Notes under the pieces: generated by a model
Database searches by the model: none
Seen by the model: only the letters and a program-made list of their open reading frames with translations
Told to the model about the DNA's origin: nothing
Assembly: GCF_025352645.1 (NCBI RefSeq)
Contig: NZ_JANXSO010000141.1
Location: 1-40,969, forward strand
Length of the DNA stretch: 40,969 nt
Source of the DNA: Iodobacter sp.
Lineage (GTDB): Bacteria > Pseudomonadota > Gammaproteobacteria > Burkholderiales > Chitinibacteraceae
Reading direction: 5' to 3'
Shown here: positions 17,351 to 26,192 of the stretch, in pieces
Layout: each line of letters begins with the position of its first letter
How positions within the stretch are numbered: the stretch's first letter is position 1
Made by a program: the position numbers and the translations under genes

Positions 17351-18556
17351 ATGAGAATCCTATTTTGGATCATCGCCCTATTTGCGCTGGCAGTTGGCCT
17401 GACCCTATTTGCCCAGCTCAATACCGGCTATGTACTGCTGTTTTTACCGCCTTGGCGTATTGAAATATCGCTAAATGTATTCGCCATGCTGACCTTGGCA
17501 ACCATTACCTTGCTGTATTTATTACTAAAGCTAGTGGCTGAATTTGGCGGCTTGCCACAACGAGTTAAGCAATACCGTGAACGTCAGCAAAGAGACGCCT
17601 CCATTCAACTAGAGCGTGAAGCGCGCTTAGCCTTTTTTGAAGGCCGCTACCAACGCGCTGAACGGCTGGCTGGAGAGGCGCTCAATAATAGCGAGAACAA
17701 CGATGCCTTCGCCGTGAATGCACTGTTGGCCACGCGGGCTGCGCATCAAATGCGTGATTTTGCCCGCCGCGATCAATACCTAGAAAAACTTCAGCAGCGT
17801 TTTGGCAATCAACACTTATCTGCAGCCATGATGGCAGCGGAGCTTTATCTGGATGAGCGCCGCTATAGCGACGCGGGTAATGCCCTAGCTGCGGCAAGGC
17901 AAATCTCACCCAAGCTCACCGCCGCTTTGCAATTAGAGCTGCGTTTACGCTTGCGTGAAGAAAATCCTGACGCTATTTTACGCTTGGTAGAGCAGCTGGC
18001 TAAAAGCGAAGCCGTGGATGCAGAGCAAGCAAGACGCATCCGTAATCAAGCTTATTTGCTAAAACTTAAGCAGCAGCCTTTATCCAGCCAGCAATTGCAA
18101 GACTGGTGGCATAAGCTGCCAAGTGGCGATAAAACCCTACCACAGCTGTTAGAAGCCGTAGTCGACAGCCATAAGCAGCAAGGCGAGCCTGCTTTTGCCC
18201 GTACCTTGATCGAAGAAACGCTACGTAATGAGTGGTCGAGTACTTTAGCGGGGCGCTATGGCTCACTTGGCTTAACGGGGGAGGCTTTGATCTCTCAGCT
18301 ACAACAAGCTGAATTATGGCTGAAGCAGCACCCTAAAGATCATTTGCTACTACTGACTCTGGGTAGGCTGTGCCGTGCAAGCGCACTATGGGGCAAGGCG
18401 CAAACCTATCTAGAAGCCAGCATTGCTGTACATCCTACGGCGGTTGCCCATGCAGAATTGGCGGAATTATTAGATTCGCTGGATAAAAATGATGCGGCTA
18501 GCAAACATTACCGTGCCAGCTTGGCCTTGGCCCTACCGCAGGCTAGCTTACTGTAG
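17351..18556 (+). CDS. hemY: HemY-like membrane protein with TPR repeats
   Basis: The start is placed at ATG 17351 because a hydrophobic N-terminus (MRILFWIIALFALAVGLTLF) typical of the family begins there, with AAAGG just upstream. The frame is open further upstream, but that would overlap hemX. The 401-residue product has two transmembrane helices within residues 1-65 (with NTGYVLLFLPPWRIEISLN between) and a long TPR-rich region. It belongs to the HemY family encoded at the end of hemCDX operons, and is unrelated to the Gram-positive protoporphyrinogen oxidase of the same name. The function is unclear. Confidence 0.9.
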   Translation: MRILFWIIALFALAVGLTLFAQLNTGYVLLFLPPWRIEISLNVFAMLTLATITLLYLLLKLVAEFGGLPQRVKQYRERQQRDASIQLEREARLAFFEGRYQRAERLAGEALNNSENNDAFAVNALLATRAAHQMRDFARRDQYLEKLQQRFGNQHLSAAMMAAELYLDERRYSDAGNALAAARQISPKLTAALQLELRLRLREENPDAILRLVEQLAKSEAVDAEQARRIRNQAYLLKLKQQPLSSQQLQDWWHKLPSGDKTLPQLLEAVVDSHKQQGEPAFARTLIEETLRNEWSSTLAGRYGSLGLTGEALISQLQQAELWLKQHPKDHLLLLTLGRLCRASALWGKAQTYLEASIAVHPTAVAHAELAELLDSLDKNDAASKHYRASLALALPQASLL

Positions 18557-18573
18557 CTAAGACTCGCCCCAAC

Positions 18574-18604
18574 AAAAAACGGCTGCATCTTGCAGCCGTT
18601 TTGC
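18574..18604. terminator. Bidirectional terminator between hemY and the 54-codon ORF
   Basis: AACGGCTGCA (18578-18587) and TGCAGCCGTT (18591-18600) form a 10-bp stem with a three-base loop. It is preceded by an A-run and followed by TTGCTTATTT, so it can work for hemY on the plus strand and for the small gene on the minus strand. Confidence 0.85.
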
Positions 18605-18769
18605 TTATTTCACCGTTTGTTTTTTCGGTGGAGCAGACCGTTTAGCTTCATCAGATAAAGTAATCCACGCAAAGGGCGAGGCACTCTTATTGCGCTCAAA
18701 GAAATTAGGTAGAGCTGAAGCATCACGAACAGGAACAACGGGTTTACGGACTTGCGTATGAATTAGCAT
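18605..18769 (-). CDS. Small hypothetical protein, 54 residues
   Basis: The minus-strand frame from ATG at 18769 to TAA at 18605 encodes 54 residues (begins MLIHTQVRKPVVPVRD, contains FFERNKSASPFAWITLSDEA, ends KKQTVK). A G-rich GGGGG sequence lies about eight bases before the ATG, and the stop abuts a strong terminator, which is the layout of a real gene. No membrane segment or known motif is recognised; the product is basic and probably cytoplasmic. The 240 bases upstream are AT-rich and free of other genes. Confidence 0.55.
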   Translation of the reverse strand: MLIHTQVRKPVVPVRDASALPNFFERNKSASPFAWITLSDEAKRSAPPKKQTVK

Positions 18770-19013
18770 TTTAATGCCCCCGAGTAAGTTGCAATAGCAT
18801 ATTACTGGATGTTAACACAATACATTGGAATAACTACCCATTAATTGACTTAAAACAAGCTATTAGCTGTCCATGACAGTAACACAAAATACATATAGAT
18901 AAACAATTTCTTACTTAGTCCAATTTACACAGTAAGAAATAACCTAAACTGCCATAAAATCAAGCAAAAGCCCTTAGTCTGCCCTTAGCCAAATCAAAAT
19001 CACTAGAAAATAC

Positions 19014-19472
19014 TTACAACAAATCAGGTGACATCACCGCCCGCAATAAGTAGCTTATTTGCCCAACTCTCACCCGCCTTTGTAGCCACCAACAGCCGCC
19101 ACGACGCACATTCCAATCTAATTCTTTGCCAGCCATAAGCACCGCCGCCACATGTCCAAGCTCATTTTGGTGGCCAACCAAAACCAAAACCTTACCCGTT
19201 TCACGCGGCCAATTACTCACTTCTAAATAAGCAGCGGCGCGTGCGCCAGGATTAAGCCTTGCATCAATATTAAATTGCTTACTTAATGCCCTAGCGGTTT
19301 CCTGACTCCGCAACGCTTCACTAGCGATCACCGTGAGCGCAGCACCATCTAAACGTTTATTCAACCAAGCCGCCATTTTTTCGGCTTGCTTGCGCCCTTT
19401 AGCCGTTAGCGGACGAAGTAAATCGTTTTCGCCCTCCTCCGCTTCGGCATGCCGCCACAAAATTAAATCCAC
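19014..19472 (-). CDS. sixA: Phosphohistidine phosphatase SixA
   Basis: This 152-residue histidine phosphatase has the RHG-type catalytic motif near the N-terminus (LILWRHAEAEEGE, His8), SEALRSQETA for the second phosphate contact and VGHQNELG with the second active-site histidine. The length and composition fit SixA, which dephosphorylates phosphohistidine proteins such as those of nitrogen-PTS or histidine phosphotransfer chains. The start codon is GTG at 19472, with AAAGGCG about nine bases upstream. It precedes ppk1 on the same side, a frequent neighbourhood. Confidence 0.87.
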   Translation of the reverse strand: MDLILWRHAEAEEGENDLLRPLTAKGRKQAEKMAAWLNKRLDGAALTVIASEALRSQETARALSKQFNIDARLNPGARAAAYLEVSNWPRETGKVLVLVGHQNELGHVAAVLMAGKELDWNVRRGGCWWLQRRVRVGQISYLLRAVMSPDLL

Positions 19473-19583
19473 AAACTACGCCTTTATACGATGGAATAAA
19501 CAGGACTGGCCCGCCCCACAAACATCACTGGCCTAGACTCACACCCCTGAAACAAAATGTAGAGGCGCTGCTTGCTGCGCCCT

Positions 19584-19709
19584 GTAAGACGGGTACAACC
19601 CACGTTTTTTTCAACATCGATCAAAGATTGCACCCGCCCTACTCGCTTGGCTTAAGTTAATAGGACTGGGGTTCCCCTCTAAAAAAACACAGCACTTTGC
19701 CATATCCCA
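19584..19709. repeat. Composite repeat: degenerate palindrome plus GCTTAAGTTAATAG unit
   Basis: A worn copy of the dispersed palindrome (GTAAGACGGGTACAACCC to CACCCGCCCTAC, 19584-19642) is followed by GCTTAAGTTAATAG at 19652 minus two bases (19650-19663) and ACTTTGCCATATCCCA (19694-19709). The same order of units occurs at 38369-38484, so the repeat extends beyond the palindrome itself. It lies between sixA and ppk1. Confidence 0.6.
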
Positions 19710-19714
19710 ACCAC

Positions 19715-21793
19715 TTAATTACGTGGCTTAGCCGCTAATTCTGCCAATAGGGTTGCTTGTGAAGAGCGCAACTTACCCCCACGCGCCGTCTTGCGACGAT
19801 AGCGGCCATCCGACAGCATTTCCCAAGCTTGGGTGTTATCCACTAAGCAAGGGCGCAGGCTTTCACGAATCACACGGCGTTTTACTTTTGGATTTAAGAT
19901 TGGGAAGGCAATCTCAATACGGCGGAATAAATTGCGCCCCATCCAATCGGCAGAGGATAAGTACACATCCTCAGCACCATCGTTATAAAAATAAAACACG
20001 CGGTGATGCTCTAATAAACGCCCAATAATCGATCGAACCCGAATATTGTCCGACACCCCAGGAATACCTGGGCGCAGCGCACACACCCCACGCACGATCA
20101 GGTGAATTGTTACCCCCGCTTGCGATGCCTGATACAGCTTATCAATCACTGTTGGTTCTAATAGCGCATTCATTTTGGCGATAATCACCGCCTTACGCCC
20201 TTCCTTGGCGTGGGCAATTTCTTTATCGATATACTTTAAAATATTCGGCTGCAAAGTAAACGGCGCTTGCCATAACTGATGATGATCGCCAGCCAAGCCA
20301 AGGCCGGTAAGCTGCATAAACACGTCATTCACATCGCTAACGATTTCTTCATTCGTCGTCATCAAGCCAAAATCGGTGTAAAGCTTAGTGGTGCGCGGGT
20401 GGTAATTACCCGTACCAACGTGGGCATAGCGGTTTAAGCGCCCTTCCTCGCGACGCACAATTAACAACATCTTGGCGTGGGTTTTATAGCCATATACGCC
20501 ATACACCACGTGCACACCCGCCAGCTCTAGCTTGGCAGCCCAGTTAATATTGGCTTCTTCATCAAAGCGCGCCATCAGCTCAACCACTGCCGTCACCTCT
20601 TTACCGCGCCCTGCCGCCTCGCTTAAGGCCTCCATCAAGGATGATTCAGTGCCGGTACGGTAAACCGTCATCTTGATCGCCACCACCTGTGGATCCCTTG
20701 CTGCCTGCTGCAGCAAATCAATCACGGGGGTAAAGCTTTGGTAAGGATGATGCAATAAAATATCGCCTTGGCGAATCGCGGCAAACATATCTGGCTGTTT
20801 GCGTAGCTCAATAGGAATACCTGGCATAAATGGTTCAAACTTCAGATCGGGTCGATCAACCTGATCCGGCACTTGCATCAAGCGCACTAAATTTACAGGC
20901 CCGTTTACGCGGTATAAATCAGCATCTTTTAAACCAAACTGATCACGCAAGAAAGCTTGTAAATGCTTAGGGCAATTATCCGCCAGCTCTAAACGCACGG
21001 CATCGCCATAAGAGCGTTGCGACAACTCGCCTTTTAGCGCCGCCCGTAAGTCTTTTAGATCATCATCATCCACCGATACATCAGAATCGCGCGTCACGCG
21101 GAATTGATAACAACCTAGCACCTGCATACCAGAAAACAGCTCATCCACGTGCGCATGCAAAATGGACGATAAGAAAACAAAGCCATTTTCTACACCAGAA
21201 ATCTCGTCCGGCATTTTTACAAAGCGCGGCAAAATACGTGGTGCTTGCACAATGGCAATCCCCGAGCTGCGACCAAACGCATCGTTGCCTTCTAGCTCAA
21301 CAATAAAATTAAGGGATTTATTGAGTACTCGTGGGAAAGGATGCGAAGGATCAAGCCCAATCGGCGTCAGAATTGGCATCAGCTCACGGAAAAAGAAATC
21401 ACGCACCCACTCCCGCTGCTCGTCTGTCCACACACTGCGACGGAAAAAATGAATCCCTTCTTTAGCCATAGCAGGGAATAATACCTCTAGCAGCAAGCTA
21501 TATTGGCGATCCACTAAATCATGTGCTTCCCGCGTCACCAGCTCAAACGCCTGCAGCGGTGTCATCCCTTCGGGTAGTAAACGCGTTGGGTTATGGCAGA
21601 TGTTTTCTTTAAGCCACGCTACCCGCACTTCAAAAAACTCATCCAAATTAGATGAAACAATGCACAAAAACTTCAGACGTTCCAACAAAGGATTGCTAGC
21701 GTCCTCCGCCTGAGCCAATACTCGGCGATTGAACTCCAACAACCCCATTTCACGATTGAGCATTAACTGATTGTCTGTAGGTTTGTAACTCAT
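19715..21793 (-). CDS. ppk1: Polyphosphate kinase 1
   Basis: This 692-residue PPK1 polymerises the terminal phosphate of ATP into polyphosphate. The N-terminal domain begins LMLNREMGLLEFNRRVLAQAED, with SSNLDEFFEVR. The phosphorylated catalytic histidine is His439 in YGYKTHAKMLL (His435 in E. coli). Further motifs are RYAHVGTGNYHPRTTKLYTD and the C-terminal YLSSADWMGRNLFRRIE. The length is normal and all core motifs are intact. It is probably monocistronic, since sixA downstream is separated by a repeat-filled gap. Confidence 0.97.
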   Translation of the reverse strand: MSYKPTDNQLMLNREMGLLEFNRRVLAQAEDASNPLLERLKFLCIVSSNLDEFFEVRVAWLKENICHNPTRLLPEGMTPLQAFELVTREAHDLVDRQYSLLLEVLFPAMAKEGIHFFRRSVWTDEQREWVRDFFFRELMPILTPIGLDPSHPFPRVLNKSLNFIVELEGNDAFGRSSGIAIVQAPRILPRFVKMPDEISGVENGFVFLSSILHAHVDELFSGMQVLGCYQFRVTRDSDVSVDDDDLKDLRAALKGELSQRSYGDAVRLELADNCPKHLQAFLRDQFGLKDADLYRVNGPVNLVRLMQVPDQVDRPDLKFEPFMPGIPIELRKQPDMFAAIRQGDILLHHPYQSFTPVIDLLQQAARDPQVVAIKMTVYRTGTESSLMEALSEAAGRGKEVTAVVELMARFDEEANINWAAKLELAGVHVVYGVYGYKTHAKMLLIVRREEGRLNRYAHVGTGNYHPRTTKLYTDFGLMTTNEEIVSDVNDVFMQLTGLGLAGDHHQLWQAPFTLQPNILKYIDKEIAHAKEGRKAVIIAKMNALLEPTVIDKLYQASQAGVTIHLIVRGVCALRPGIPGVSDNIRVRSIIGRLLEHHRVFYFYNDGAEDVYLSSADWMGRNLFRRIEIAFPILNPKVKRRVIRESLRPCLVDNTQAWEMLSDGRYRRKTARGGKLRSSQATLLAELAAKPRN

Positions 21794-22328
21794 CTTTCTT
21801 CGCTTTGGTATAGCGTTACACGCTGTCAGGAATAAATAAAACCCTAGAATGGATAAGGTTTCGAACCAATTTTAAGCTAAAAATTCAATTGCAAATTTCA
21901 CGCCAATTCTGCCAATTTAAGCATTTATAAGGTAAGCACGTTTTTTGCCCACGCCATGCAATCGCGCAGGCCAACCAAACCGCCTTTCCCATCCATATAT
22001 TAACGAGATTGCGTTTCACCCGCCCTACACACGCTACCTAACTGATATTACATAGCAAAATCAAAAAACATGAACAGATACCAATTAACCAGCAACATTT
22101 GAATTCTTTATAATAAATTTTATTTAAAATCAAATAGTTATATATATACAAAGATCTATACGTCGTGATAATAAAACAAAGTAAGATCATCCCCGTTTGA
22201 TCGGTTTATTTCGTGTATTTAGTGCTTTTCGTGGACTAATAATCGTTATGCGTAAGATCAGTAGCAAAATACTCTGCCGCCTACAGCAGAAACAACACAG
22301 GCCACTATAAGTGGCCTGTGCTTAAGAA
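21794..22328. other. 535-bp gap between ppk1 and yggX
   Basis: No credible ORF is seen. The gap contains half of a dispersed palindrome (GCGTTTCACCCGCCCTAC, 22011-22028), an AT-rich block around 22080-22160, a TTTTCGTGGAC copy near 22227 and the yggX terminator. The ppk1 promoter should lie at its left end, but no clear boxes were found. Confidence 0.6.
22296..22320 (-). terminator. Hairpin terminator after yggX
   Basis: CACAGGCCACT and AGTGGCCTGTG form an 11-bp stem with a three-base loop, starting eight bases after the yggX stop. On the minus strand it is followed only by a weak T-tract (TTGTTTC). Confidence 0.65.
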
Positions 22329-22595
22329 TTATTGCGGCACAAAGCCTGCGGGCATTTCTGCACCATCGCCAAAGAAATAATTCTCTAACTGCTGCTGCAA
22401 ATACTGCCGCGCACGCGGATCAGCCAAGCTCAAACGATTTTCATTAATCAACATGGTTTGATGCTTAATCCAGGCCTGCCATGCTTCTTTAGAAACATTC
22501 TCAAATACCTTCTTACCCAAAGCACCTGGCAATGGCGGGAATTCCATCCCCTCAGCTTCACGGCCCAGCTTTACACAGTTCACAGTGCGGCTCAT
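22329..22595 (-). CDS. yggX: Fe(2+)-trafficking protein YggX
   Basis: The product starts [16 protein letters not shown], the canonical YggX N-terminus with its single conserved cysteine, and continues [20 protein letters not shown] and ENYFFGDG. The start is ATG 22595; an in-frame GTG at 22604 lies inside the GAGGTGAT Shine-Dalgarno and is not the start. At 88 residues it matches the family length. YggX protects iron-sulphur clusters and is linked to iron trafficking and oxidative-stress resistance. The gene is followed by a hairpin terminator. Confidence 0.95.
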   Translation of the reverse strand: MSRTVNCVKLGREAEGMEFPPLPGALGKKVFENVSKEAWQAWIKHQTMLINENRLSLADPRARQYLQQQLENYFFGDGAEMPAGFVPQ

Positions 22596-23447
22596 TAGTA
22601 TCACCTCAATAATATTACATTTATGTTTCTAGAAAATGACAAAAACTGCTTATACCGGCTTTGCGAGCAATGGCATACAGAGGCACACAAGCAGATTTTG
22701 CATCCGGCAATTCATTCAAGAAGCTTTTGCTGATTATACCAGAGCAGCGTGATACCACAGGAAGAGGGAGGGATTACACAAGCATAAGAGTAAAAGATCT
22801 TTATAAGTAAGTATTTACTAAAAATATCAAGCAACTTTGCTGTCGAGCCACGGCAACACTCAAACATAAACTTACTCAGCACAAAAATAAATTACCAAAA
22901 CCAAATTATTAGTAATTTTATTGAAAGCAAACAAATAATCACAAGATGACATACTAAAAATGCTTACAAAAATGAATAAACGTATCGAGCAAATACAAAC
23001 TATGCCTCTTTATGCTCTGAACTCAGCCCATAAAAATGTGAAAAGCATATAACTAACCGACAAAATCTTACCAATAGCAAAAGATATATTGAAAGTAAAA
23101 AGCTATAAATCCTGCCCCAGATCGAACTAAATCAAATAAAAAAACTGTAAATATTTACAAAAATCACCACGACATAATCATATTCGAAAAATAAAACACA
23201 TTAAAACAACATCATAAACAAGTGTTTTAATATAGATAGAGCTAGCACGGATGATAACGACTCCTATTATTGACACGATAATTCAAAGTGTTTACATTCA
23301 GCGTCAATGTAATAAAAGATTAACGCAAATGTCATATAAAATGACGTCTAGATCACTTACACGCTTTAATACCTCTTTCTCACTTGCATCAAAAATCTAG
23401 TTGATCATTTAGTGGGGCTAAACAACTCATTAATTTGGCTAACTTAG
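22596..23447. promoter_or_regulatory. Long AT-rich region upstream of the capsule operon
   Basis: These roughly 850 bases hold no ORF above about 20 codons and are much richer in A and T than either neighbour. They include the candidate promoter at 23270 and an imperfect ATGTCAT/ATGACGT dyad near 23330. No JUMPstart/ops (GGCGGTAGC) element was found. Regulation of the capsule operon probably acts here. Confidence 0.45.
23270..23298 (+). promoter_or_regulatory. Candidate sigma-70 promoter for the capsule operon
   Basis: A perfect -35 box TTGACA (23270-23275) is followed after 17 bases by TACATT (23293-23298), four of six matches to the -10 consensus. Transcription would start near 23305 and give a leader of about 290 bases before kpsM. 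Confidence 0.4.
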
Positions 23448-23597
23448 ATGTATCAATCAATCAAAAAAATAAAAACGTCTTATCAAATAGGGCTGCTTGA
23501 ACATAAAAAATTGGCCATACCAGACTTTTATGCCGATAAGCAACGCCCCCTCAACTCAGCCCCCCCTACCACCGCTCTAAACCAGAGTGCCAAATAA
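23448..23597 (+). CDS. Candidate 49-residue ORF abutting kpsM
   Basis: ATG at 23448 opens 49 codons (begins MYQSIKKIKTSYQIGLLE, ends ALNQSAK) closed by TAA at 23595, one base before the kpsM ATG. That spacing would allow translational coupling to kpsM, which has no Shine-Dalgarno of its own. The small ORF also lacks a good ribosome-binding site, and its base composition changes midway from A-rich to C-rich, so it may be a chance frame. Confidence 0.3.
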   Translation: MYQSIKKIKTSYQIGLLEHKKLAIPDFYADKQRPLNSAPPTTALNQSAK

Positions 23598-23598
23598 A

Positions 23599-24378
23599 AT
23601 GGCCCGCAGCGCCACAGCCATCACCTTGGCTGTTTGGAAAGCCTTATTCCTGCGCGAAGCCGTCGGCCGCTTATTCTCTGGGCGCGCCACTTGGTTTTGG
23701 CTGCTGGCCGAGCCGATATTTCATGTGGCCTATCTGGTTTTTATTTTTACCGGCATCCGCGTACGCAATATTGGCGGCATCGATTCCACCATCTGGATTA
23801 TGGTTGGCATGCTGGCCTACTTTATGTTTAACCGTACCGGTACGCAGGTCAAAAATGCAATTAGTGCCAACCAAGCACTATTTGCTTACCGACAAGTAAA
23901 GCCCGTCGATACCGTACTGGTGCGTGGCGCACTAGAAGGCTTTTTGATGATTATCATCAGCAGCATTTTGCTGATGTGTGCCGCGCTATTTAATCACCCC
24001 GTTGCCCCCAGTAACCCTCTAGGGGTACTCGAAGCATTTTTCGGGCTGTGGCTAGTTGGCTTGGGCTTTGGCTTGGTGACTTCTATTTTCAGCGAACTCA
24101 TCCCAGAGCTTGGCAAGGTCATTGGCTTAATCATGATGCCGCTGTATATGATTTCCGGCGTTATTTTACCAATATCTACTGTGCCGCAGCCTTACCGCGA
24201 CTGGCTGTTATTCAACCCTGTAGCCCATGGTTTAGAGGCCGCTCGGCTTGGTTTTGCAGGCAATTACCATGCCGTACCCGAGCTGAGCATTGCTTATATC
24301 TATAACTTTGCCCTTGTCAGCATCTTTTTAGGCTTGGCTTTACACCGCCGTTTCGCCCAAAGGCTGACCACAAAATGA
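23599..24378 (+). CDS. kpsM: Capsule polysaccharide ABC exporter, membrane subunit KpsM
   Basis: This ABC-2 type permease has about six transmembrane helices and family motifs (ALFLREAVGRLF, WLLAEPIFHVAYLVFIF, NQALFAYRQVKPVDTVLVRGALE). The start is ATG 23599, giving MARSATAITLAVW, which matches the MARS start of E. coli KpsM; an in-frame GTG at 23587 would add four residues. At 259 residues the length equals the family norm. It forms the inner-membrane channel for lipid-linked capsule and overlaps kpsT by four bases (ATGA). Confidence 0.95.
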   Translation: MARSATAITLAVWKALFLREAVGRLFSGRATWFWLLAEPIFHVAYLVFIFTGIRVRNIGGIDSTIWIMVGMLAYFMFNRTGTQVKNAISANQALFAYRQVKPVDTVLVRGALEGFLMIIISSILLMCAALFNHPVAPSNPLGVLEAFFGLWLVGLGFGLVTSIFSELIPELGKVIGLIMMPLYMISGVILPISTVPQPYRDWLLFNPVAHGLEAARLGFAGNYHAVPELSIAYIYNFALVSIFLGLALHRRFAQRLTTK

Positions 24379-25040
24379 TTATTGCTAGAGATGTGCATAA
24401 ACGTTACCTCACCGATCACGGCCCCGGCAGATGGGTATTACAAGGCGTTAATTTTACGATTCCACCCAAGCTGAATGTTGGGCTGATCGGTGCCAATGGC
24501 GCGGGTAAATCCACCCTATTGCAGATTGTGGCGGGAGTCGATCACCCCAATAAAGGCAGCGTAGAGCGCCAGTGCAAAGTGTCTTGGCCGATGGGCTTTG
24601 GCGGAGGCTTGCAAGGATCCTTAACTGGCCGACAAAACGCCAAATTTGTTTGCCGCATTCATGGCCACGAAGACGATATTCCTGATCGGCTGGCCTTTAT
24701 TCAAGATTTTGCCGAAATTGGCGACGCCTTTGATCACCCCGTCAAAAGCTATTCATCGGGCATGAAAGCAAGGCTGCAATTTGCCATGTCTTTAGCTTTT
24801 GATTTTGACGTCTATATCTCCGACGAAGTGACCTCGGTAGGTGATGCCGCATTCCGCAATAAAGCCGCCGCTGCCTTTAAAAATCTAGCCGATAAAGCCG
24901 GGCTGATTATGGTGGCGCATGGCGAGGCCACGCTAAAGCAATTTTGCTCTGCAGGCATTTGGATTCACGACGGCAAAGCGCACTGGTTCGACCAGATTGA
25001 CGACGCGCTCAAAGCATATAAAGACACATTAAAGAAATGA
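24375..25040 (+). CDS. kpsT: Capsule polysaccharide ABC exporter, ATPase KpsT
   Basis: This 221-residue ATPase has Walker A GANGAGKS (near residues 40-47), a signature region YSSGMKARLQFAMSLAF and Walker B VYISDEV, the divergent DEV form seen in KpsT. It powers export of the group 2 capsule through KpsM. The start overlaps the kpsM stop (ATGA) and its stop overlaps the kpsE start in the same way, so the three are translationally coupled. Confidence 0.96.
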   Translation: MIIARDVHKRYLTDHGPGRWVLQGVNFTIPPKLNVGLIGANGAGKSTLLQIVAGVDHPNKGSVERQCKVSWPMGFGGGLQGSLTGRQNAKFVCRIHGHEDDIPDRLAFIQDFAEIGDAFDHPVKSYSSGMKARLQFAMSLAFDFDVYISDEVTSVGDAAFRNKAAAAFKNLADKAGLIMVAHGEATLKQFCSAGIWIHDGKAHWFDQIDDALKAYKDTLKK

Positions 25041-26188
25041 TTAAAAAATTTAGAAATGGTCGCGTAGCCAAAACATGGGCCAGAAACCGCAAAAAATGGT
25101 CGCCACCACTCAAGCGCAATCTGATTTTTAGCATCGCCTTAGTTGCCTTTGCGCTATCGGCCTTTTACTGGCTGGCGCTTGCATCAGACCGCTATGTATC
25201 TACCGCCCATGTGATTATTCAACGCACTGACGTGGCCGGTGGCCAAGGGATGGATTTCTCTAGCCTACTGGGCGGCTCTAACGGCAACCGGGCCGATCAG
25301 CTGCTACTACGCGATCATTTGCTGTCTATCGACATGCTTAAAAAGCTCGATGCCCGCTTAAATCTGCGCGCCCATTACAGCGACACCCATCACGACCTGC
25401 TATCCCGCATGTGGTCTGCGGATAATGCTATTGAGCACTTTTATAGTTATTACCTATCCCGTGTGAGCGTGGAATTTGACGACTACACCGGCGTGCTGAT
25501 TATCAAAGCTCAAGGCTACGACGCAAAAATGGCCCAAGCCATCACCACCTTACTGGTGCAAGAAGGTGAGCTATTTATGAATGAAATAGCCCATAGCCTA
25601 GGTAAAACGCAGGTTGAATTCCTAGAAAAACAAGTGATCACCATGAACGAGCGCTCCATCAAAGCGCGCCAAGCGGTATTAAGCTACCAAAACAAACAGG
25701 GCCTTGTTTCCCCACAAGCCACAGCAGAAAACATCGTCGGTATTGTGGCCAAGCTAGAAGCACAACGCACCGAGTTAGAAACCCAGCGCAGCGCCCTGCA
25801 ATCTTATTTAGTTCAGGATCACAGCAGCATTATTCAGCTGAATCAGCAAATTGAAGCCATCAACAAGCAGCTCGCTCAAGAGCAGGCCAAGCTAACCTCG
25901 CCCACAGGTAAGCCACTCAACCGCACCGTAGAAGAATTTCAGCGCCTAGAAATGCAGGCTGCCTTTGCCCAAGACGTTTACAAAGTAGCACTGGTGGCGC
26001 TAGAAAAAGGCCATATCGAAGCCACCCGCATGATCAAAAAAGTATCGGTTATCCAAGCCCCAAGCCAAGCCGAATACCCACTAGAACCACGCCGCTATTA
26101 CAACACGCTGGTATTTATGCTCGTCATCATGCTTATGGCCGGTGTGGCCCAGCTGCTGGCCGCCATTATTCGCGACCATAAGGACTGA
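25037..26188 (+). CDS. kpsE: Capsule export inner-membrane protein KpsE (polysaccharide co-polymerase family)
   Basis: This 383-residue protein has a basic N-terminus, a transmembrane helix at about 28-48, a large periplasmic domain with a coiled coil (KQVITMNERSIKARQAVLSYQNKQ, KLEAQRTELETQRSALQSY) and a second helix at about 357-376 followed by RDHKD. The PLEPRRYY motif before the last helix is typical of the PCP family. With KpsD it forms the trans-envelope conduit for capsule export. It overlaps kpsT by four bases. Confidence 0.93.
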   Translation: MIKKFRNGRVAKTWARNRKKWSPPLKRNLIFSIALVAFALSAFYWLALASDRYVSTAHVIIQRTDVAGGQGMDFSSLLGGSNGNRADQLLLRDHLLSIDMLKKLDARLNLRAHYSDTHHDLLSRMWSADNAIEHFYSYYLSRVSVEFDDYTGVLIIKAQGYDAKMAQAITTLLVQEGELFMNEIAHSLGKTQVEFLEKQVITMNERSIKARQAVLSYQNKQGLVSPQATAENIVGIVAKLEAQRTELETQRSALQSYLVQDHSSIIQLNQQIEAINKQLAQEQAKLTSPTGKPLNRTVEEFQRLEMQAAFAQDVYKVALVALEKGHIEATRMIKKVSVIQAPSQAEYPLEPRRYYNTLVFMLVIMLMAGVAQLLAAIIRDHKD

Positions 26189-26192
26189 TCCC

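Noticed and set aside
22596-22604. GTG start for YggX
   Set aside because: The GTG is part of the GAGGTGAT Shine-Dalgarno; [11 protein letters not shown] is the conserved N-terminus.
22605-23447. JUMPstart/ops element in the capsule leader
   Set aside because: No GGCGGTAGC core was found when reading the plus strand.
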